A stretch of DNA of 64,000 nt from Neocallimastix lanati (nom. inval.) (lineage: Eukaryota > Neocallimastigomycota > Neocallimastigomycetes > Neocallimastigales > Neocallimastigaceae): assembly GCA_016946835.1 (NCBI GenBank), contig JACVTC010000047.1, positions 854,501 through 918,500 on the forward strand. Reading direction: 5' to 3'. Under the pieces are notes generated by a model that did no database searches, was not told the origin of the DNA, and saw only the letters and a program-made list of their open reading frames with translations. Positions 59,175 through 64,000 of this stretch are shown here, one piece after another. Made by a program: the position numbers and the translations under genes. Within the stretch, counting starts at the first letter, position 1; each line of letters begins with the position of its first letter.

Positions 59175-60609
59175 AATTTTTCTTTATTTTTTTTTTTTTA
59201 TTTATTTATTTTATAATTAATAACAATAATTAAAGAAAAAAAAAATTAATGGATAAATAATATTAAAAATTATATTTATTACTATTATTTTTCATTATCG
59301 AGTATTCTTTAAAATTTTATATATTTTATTATAAAATATAATTATTATAATTAATATCAATAATTTAAGCTATTATTATATTATTATTATATTATTAATT
59401 TTATTAATAATTATCTTTAGTAAAATATAATATTAATTCAATTTAAAGCATACTTAATTATATACTATTTATATTAATATTTATTTATAATATTGATTTA
59501 TTAATACATGTAGTACAGTACTTGTAGTACAATACACGTAGATGTATATATATTTATTTATTATAATTGATATAATTATAATATATAATTTTTCATATAT
59601 ATTAGATAATTTTTATATCTGAAATCTAATTTCCTTAATAATGAAAAATATATAATTTCTATAAATATTTATAAATATTTATGGAAATTATATATTTGTG
59701 CTTAAAATAATAGCATAATTTTACAAAATTTTTTTAAAGTTTTAATTTTTTTTATTTAGTTATTATTGTAATTATTAAAGTATTAATGTTAATTGATAAA
59801 TATAATTATACTTAGTAATAATATATAAAGCTGTAATTAATATTGATAATAATTTTAATAGAAAAAAAAAAATTTTTTTAATATAAATATGCGGTAAATA
59901 TATCAGAATTTTGAATGATCAAAAAAGAAAATATATATATATTAGTAATTTATTTTAATTATTGATAATATAAACAAAAATTTTATTATTATACTAACTA
60001 AATATAATACACAAAACTTAAAAAGGGTAATAAATAAATGAACAATTTTTTTTTTGTTTTTAAAATTAATTTTTTATTATTTAATCCTATATAAAATAAA
60101 AATTTTTAATATGTAATTTTTTTTTAAAAGGAATAGAAAATTTTTTGACTTTAGTATTGAATATACATTTTTTCCAATCATAATCCATATTAATATATTG
60201 TCTTCCAATGATAATTGTTCATTATTATTTTTGAAATATTCTATTATATGGTTAAAAAAAAGTTGTATTATTAAATTTTTTTTAAAAAATGAAATGAAAG
60301 TATTATTTAATTAATTTTGTAATACATTTTTAAATTTAATTCTTTAATGAAAATGTATTATTTATATTAATAAATACCAAAAATTATTTTGATTTCAATA
60401 CATTAATGTATGAAAATGTATTACAAAGTTTAATAAAACAAAAATATTTTTTTTTTCTTTACATACCACACTCTAAAATTTTAATAAAAAATAAATATTA
60501 TTATTTATAATATTTATTAATAAAAAAAAAAAAAAAAAAAAAAAACTAGTATTATATAGTTGAAAATATAGTATTTTTTTTAGAAAAAAAAAAAAAAAAA
60601 ATAAAGAAA
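59175..60609. other. AT-rich intergenic region
   Basis: No gene in 1.4 kb. At 59508-59545 there is a short motif cluster (ATGTAGTACAGTACTTGTAGTAC, read as GTAGTACA repeated with an embedded palindrome GTACAGTAC-like core). A-tracts of about 18-24 nt at about 60523-60545 and 60584-60601 precede the eRF3 start. Confidence 0.75.
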
Positions 60610-63600
60610 ATGGCTGATAAGTTAACAAGCAGTTTTTCAAAAATGAAGTTCAATGCTGAAGCTGAAGAATTTGTACCAAGTTGGCTTAAGAAAACTCCAG
60701 CCCCAGCTCCAGCTCCAGCTCCAGTTGAAAAACCAGTTGAAAAACCAGTTGAAAAACCAGTTGAAAAACCAACTCCAGTCGTCGAAAAGCCAAAAGTTCA
60801 ATCTCCAGCTATTGAAGATAAACCAAAATCCACTCCATCTACTCCAAAAAATCCAGGATCTCCAGCTGGTAAAATATGAAAAATTAAATTTAACAATTTT
60901 TTTATCATTATATATTATTAGTATTATTATTTATTCATTAGGTACTTTAAAATAAACAAAGATTGTCGGAATTGAAATTTTAAACGAGCAAAAAATAATT
61001 TAATAAAATAATAAATAAATAATAAATAATGGAAAAAAAAAAATAGTAATAACAATATACAAGGGAATATTTTTTAAATGAAAAAAAAAAATAATAAAAA
61101 AAAAAAAAAAATTATTGGGACAATGGAATAAAAAATGATGGCTTTTTAAGAACTAATATATAACAATTTAAATTTTTAAATCACCATATACACTATATTA
61201 AAATATCTTGGATTAAATGGATTAATTAATTTAATATAAAAAAAAGTTCAAATATAATTCGAAAATGATTTGTTATATATATATATTTTTTTTAAATTCA
61301 AATTCTTAATAAAGCAAAAAATACTTGATTGAAAGAAAAGGAAAAGAAAACTAATTATAAATTATTATTTATTTTATATGTTTGTGATATTAAAATTATT
61401 TATTTTATTTATTTATTTATTTAATATATATAATGTATAAATTATTTAAAAATATTTGAAATAATTTAAAATATATATATACACATAAATATGATAAAAA
61501 AATTATATGTATTTAATAGTTCACAATCTCAGAAATGAATTCAATGCTAAGAGGTCTAATTCTCAAGATTTCGAAGTTCCAAAGGATATGAAAGAAAACT
61601 TAAATATTGTTTTTATTGGACACGTTGATGCTGGTAAATCTACTATGGGTGGTCAAATCTTGTATGTAATAATGAACATATAAATTCAAAATATAATCAT
61701 AATTTTGAAAAATATAACATTGTATTTCTAATATTATTAGATAGAATTTTAATTGAATTTTAAAAATGTATTGAAATATTTAATTATAGAAATTTTATAT
61801 GTTATTAATACGTAAAAATTGTGAAATGATTAACTAATTTAATTATAATATTTTTGAATTTTTCCAAAAAAAAATAGATATCTTACTGGTATGGTAGACC
61901 AGAGAACTCTCGATAAATTACAAAGAGAAGCCAAGGAAATTGGTCGTGATTCTTGGTATTTATCATGGGCTTTAGATTTAAACCAAGAAGAAAGAAATAA
62001 GGGTAAAACCGTCGAATGTGGTAAGGCTATTTTTGAAACTGAAAAGAGAAGATTTACTATTTTAGATGCCCCGGGTCACAAAAATTATGTTCCAAGTATG
62101 ATTAGTGGTGCTTCTCAAGCTGATATTGGTGTTTTAGTTATTTCTGCTCGTAAGGGTGAATTCGAAACTGGTTTTGAACGTGGTGGTCAAACTCGTGAAC
62201 ATGCTATGTTAGCTAAGACTGCTGGTGTCAAAAAGCTTATTATTGTTGTTAACAAGATGGATGACCCAACCGTTCAATGGTCTCAAGAACGTTACTTGGA
62301 ATGTTGTAAAAAAATTACCCCATTCTTAAAGCAAGTTGGTTATAATCCAAAGACTGGTAATTATTATTATTATTAAATCTAAATATATATTTATATTAAT
62401 CAACGATGATTTTTTAATATTACAATGTTTAAGTGAGTTGTAATAAAAACTATAATATTGATATTTACTTAATTTTTTTTTTATTAATGTTTATAATTGA
62501 TATTTAATAATTAGATGTACATTACATTCCAGTTTCTGCTTACACTGGTGCTAACATTAAAGATCGTCTTACTGAAGATGTCTGTAAATGGTACAAGAAA
62601 GAATCTCTTTTAGAATACTTAGATAACATTAAAATTCCAACAGAACGTAATGTTAACGGTCCACTTCTTATTCCAATTACTGATAAGAATAAGGATATGG
62701 GTACCATTATTTCTGGTAAGGTTGAATCTGGTAAATTAAAGAAGGGTCAAAATGTTATTGTTATGCCAAACAAGAAGCCAGCTGAAATTCTTCAAATTTA
62801 CTACGAAGATAATGAAACTCAATATGCTGTTAGTGGTGATAATGTTAGAATTAAGTTAAAGGGTATTGAAGAAGATGTAAGTTTTAATAAATAATATTTA
62901 AGATAGTATTTTTTTACATTAATTTTTAATTATGATATGATATTAACAACAAAAACATATGTAATATACATATTTTTAATATTATAGGAAATCTCCCCAG
63001 GTTTCGTTATTTGTAGTCCAGATTACAAGATTAATTGTGTTACTGCCTTCGAAGCTCAACTTGCTATTTTAGAATACAAGAATATTATTTGTGCTGGTTA
63101 TAGTGCTGTTCTTCATTTACACGCTTGTGTTGAAGATGTTTCTATTACTGTAATTAATTATTATTTTTTTATAATAGTGTATATTTAAATAGGTTTATTA
63201 ATAATTTCCATAAAAGGAATAAATCATTAAACTTTAAAATTTTAATTTATATATTAATATTATTATTAATATTCTATTTTTTTTTTTTTATTTTTTTATC
63301 TTTTAATTAATTAATTAATTAACAGGCTTTATTGCATTCTGTTGATAAAAAGACTGGTAAGAAGTCTAAACACGCTCCAAGATTCCTTAAACAAGGAGAT
63401 GTTGCAATTGTTCGTTTAGAAACTGCTCAAATGGTTTGTGCTGAAACTTATGCTGATTTCCAACAACTTGGTCGTTTCACTATTCGTGATGAAGGTAATT
63501 TTTTATTAAATACCTTCTTTTTATTATTTATTTAAAATATATTATAATTTAAAACTTTAAAAAAAATAATATATATATATTAATATATTTAAATTATTTT

Positions 63601-63707
63601 TTAATTTGTATTTATTTTTTTTTTTTCTTTTATATTATATATTCATTTCAATTAAAATAGGTAAAACTATTGCTATCGGTAAAATTACCAAGTTAATCAC
63701 TGAATAA
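60610..63707 (+). CDS. sup35: Translation termination factor eRF3 (GTPase)
   Basis: Seven exons: 60610-60868, 61520-61661, 61878-62356, 62515-62876, 62988-63149, 63326-63494, 63661-63707; 539 aa. eRF3 binds eRF1 and uses GTP to drive peptide release at stop codons. The N-terminal domain has a PAM2-like motif (FSKMKFNAEAEEFVPSW, about 8-24) expected to bind the MLLE domain of poly(A)-binding protein, then Ala-Pro repeats and four VEKP repeats; it lacks a yeast-type Gln/Asn prion region. The GTPase core has GHVDAGKST (about 120-128), switch I KGKTVECG, DAPGHKN (about 197-203) and NKMD (about 259-262). RDSWYLSWALD and GEFETGFERGGQTREH are typical of eRF3 rather than eEF1A. The two beta-barrel domains follow, ending in GRFTIRDEGKTIAIGKI. 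Intron 1 is 651 nt and contains another usable acceptor at 60941. Codon choice suggests strong expression. Confidence 0.92.
60724..60771 (+). repeat. Four 12-bp coding repeats (VEKP)4
   Basis: GTTGAAAAACCA occurs four times in a row in the eRF3 N-terminal domain, identical at the DNA level, following three to four CCAGCT (Pro-Ala) repeats. The identical DNA indicates recent slippage in the linker between the PAM2-like motif and the GTPase domain. Confidence 0.9.
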
Positions 63708-64000
63708 ATTCAATAAAATAATTATTCAAGAAGAGAAGTGATCCTTTTTTTTTATTATTAAATATAAATTTATTTTCTTTATTACCAAAAAAAAAAAAAA
63801 AAAAAAAGTATATACACATTAGAAAAAGAAAAGGTGTTATAAAAAATTGTCATTTTTTTTTTTTTTTTTAATAAAGTAAAGGAGAATAAGTAAAAAAAAT
63901 ATTTTCAATTTATATAAAATATTAGAGAGATAATAATAATTTAATACATGTAAAAAAAAAAAAAAATAGCATTTTTATATTAAAAAAAAGAAAAAAAAAA
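63708..64000. other. eRF3 3' flank
   Basis: AT-rich DNA with A-tracts (about 63786-63807) and T-tracts (about 63853-63869) up to the end of the window. It should hold the eRF3 3' UTR; nothing else was recognised. Confidence 0.8.

Overview
The window looks like nuclear DNA of an anaerobic gut fungus (Neocallimastigomycota). It is extremely AT-rich, with long A/T homopolymers and microsatellites between genes. Genes carry short GT...AG introns. One protein is built from fungal-dockerin (CBM10-like) modules of the kind used in fungal cellulosomes, and another joins leucine-rich repeats to type-1 chitin-binding domains. The organism assignment is inferred from these gene families; no marker rRNA is present.

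Layout from left to right. 1.5-4.8 kb: a decayed, 5'-truncated Ty1/copia element (+) with its 3' LTR. 10.4-13.2 kb (+): an intronless gene for a secreted, very acidic protein with 19 near-identical repeats, each holding one cysteine. 15.6-20.3 kb (-): a seven-exon HMT1/ABCB6-type ABC half-transporter (1018 aa as modelled). 24.3-30.1 kb (-): an 11-exon YAK1-family kinase (1503 aa) with a roughly 1000-residue Asn/Ser-rich tail. 34.8-35.6 kb (+): a dockerin-only secreted protein. 40.9-43.1 kb (+): ferrochelatase with a C-terminal membrane anchor. 43.8-44.2 kb (-): ribosomal protein eS25. 46.0-51.4 kb (-): a decayed Ty1/copia element with both LTRs. 55.8-59.2 kb (+): an 11-exon LRR plus chitin-binding protein. 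60.6-63.7 kb (+): translation release factor eRF3. The rest is AT-rich intergenic DNA.

Gene structures were built by hand: every exon junction listed keeps the reading frame, uses GT/AG, and restores family-conserved sequence. Small first exons (ferrochelatase, eS25) are less certain than internal ones.

The genes do not form one pathway. Two are surface or secreted proteins tied to plant-wall or chitin contact (dockerin protein, LRR-chitin protein) and the acidic repeat protein may be a third. Two are linked to metal or tetrapyrrole handling (ABC transporter, ferrochelatase). Two belong to translation (eS25, eRF3) and one is a growth-control kinase. The most novel signal is non-coding: two islands of unusually high GC content, at about 44.74-45.20 kb (-) and 53.56-54.00 kb (+), share a tRNA-like head and at least four further motifs in the same order. 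They look like two diverged copies of a SINE-like family, one of them flanked by an exact 9-bp direct repeat.
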